From DATJZH01 sp035499215 (GTDB lineage Bacteria; Actinomycetota; Actinomycetes; Streptosporangiales; Streptosporangiaceae): DNA of 21,162 bases. Numbering within the stretch: the first letter of the stretch is position 1; each line of letters opens with the position of its first letter. The stretch is taken from contig DATJZH010000252.1 of assembly GCA_035499215.1 (NCBI GenBank), positions 1 to 21,162 of the forward strand. The letters run 5' to 3'. Shown piece after piece: positions 19,544 through 21,162 of this stretch. The position numbers and the translations under genes are program-made. The notes under the pieces are model-generated. The model made no database searches. It saw only the letters and a list, made by a program, of their open reading frames with translations, and had not been told where the DNA came from.

Positions 19544-19549
19544 ACCGTA
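19544..19549 (-). promoter_or_regulatory. Predicted -10 element (TACGGT), leaderless start of the RDD gene
   Basis: On the minus strand TACGGT is followed by 6 nt and GTG 19537. Confidence 0.5.
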
Positions 19550-19652
19550 TCCGGCTGGCAGGCCGGTGCTGACAGGCGGGCGCCTCCCGTTTGGAGTGCT
19601 GGCTTTGCTGCCCGGCTGACCCGCCGGCCGCGGCGACCCTGGCCGCCGCGGC

Positions 19653-19690
19653 GTAACGCCAGCGAAACATACGGGACACCGTGCGGAAAC
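19653..19690 (+). promoter_or_regulatory. GlnR operator upstream of glnA
   Basis: GTAAC-N6-GAAAC-N6-GACAC-N6-GAAAC, elements at 19653-19657, 19664-19668, 19675-19679 and 19686-19690. This is the a1-b1-a2-b2 layout known for GlnR in Streptomyces, with exact 11-bp periodicity. It ends 10 bp before the predicted -10, placing bound GlnR over the -35 region of glnA. Confidence 0.85.
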
Positions 19691-19700
19691 GGCCACCAGC

Positions 19701-19706
19701 TATGGT
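19701..19706 (+). promoter_or_regulatory. Predicted -10 element (TATGGT) of glnA
   Basis: TATGGT lies 10 bp downstream of the GlnR operator. It would start transcription near 19713, giving a leader of about 44 nt that contains the AAGGGAG ribosome binding site at 19745-19751. No consensus -35 is visible. Confidence 0.5.
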
Positions 19707-19756
19707 CAGTGCGTCGCCGGGACGGCGGCGGCAGGCGGCCAGTCAAGGGAGAGTTA

Positions 19757-21162
<1,406 letters not shown>

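Overview
The window comes from a very GC-rich actinobacterium. Evidence is strong third-position G/C bias in every gene, frequent GTG starts, a NarL-type two-component pair, a four-element GlnR operator at glnA, and actinobacterial gene order. cobS, pepA, the E2 acyltransferase gene, a TIGR01777 epimerase, lipB, lipA, a DUF4191 gene, an RDD gene and glnA occur in the same order as around Mycobacterium tuberculosis Rv2208-Rv2220, and a similar order is known in Streptomyces. I cannot name the genus from sequence alone.

Layout. (1) 1-1533, minus strand: a three-gene unit of a small conserved hypothetical, a DUF5998 protein, and an alkaline-phosphatase/phosphodiesterase-superfamily protein cut by the left edge. 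(2) 1775-3781: cobS converges on a HIT-family gene. The HIT gene is divergent from an S51 peptidase E-like gene across only 22 bp. (3) 3896-8742, an accessory block: histidine kinase and response regulator with ATGA overlap, a stand-alone three-motif MHYT membrane protein, and a ChrB N-terminal-domain protein, all on plus. A COG4280-type membrane protein and a small membrane protein lie on minus. Unusual short repeats sit upstream of the kinase and MHYT genes. (4) 9017-14865: pepA, lpdA (E3), sucB-type E2, TIGR01777 epimerase. (5) 14974-19080: lipB and lipA, which make the lipoyl cofactor used by the E2 just upstream, then DUF4191. Between lipB and lipA, on the opposite strand, lie a hisS of an unexpected subtype and a decayed Nudix fragment. 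(6) 19106-21162: an RDD membrane protein and glnA (type I glutamine synthetase), which lacks only its last few codons at the right edge.

How the genes fit together: lpdA and sucB encode two subunits of 2-oxoacid dehydrogenase complexes. lipB transfers octanoate to the E2 lipoyl lysine and lipA inserts the sulfurs. glnA carries nitrogen control.

The most distinctive sequence signals are regulatory. Eleven genes have a TANNNT-like hexamer 6-8 nt before the start codon and no Shine-Dalgarno, which fits leaderless transcripts. Two of these hexamers overlap on opposite strands between the HIT and peptidase genes. There is a three-copy 18-bp array of perfect 10-bp palindromes before the kinase gene, a two-copy 39-bp repeat before the MHYT gene, and two inverted repeats between the COG4280 gene and pepA. 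I found no tRNA, rRNA, CRISPR array, insertion sequence or prophage. No gene-free stretch exceeds 300 bp.
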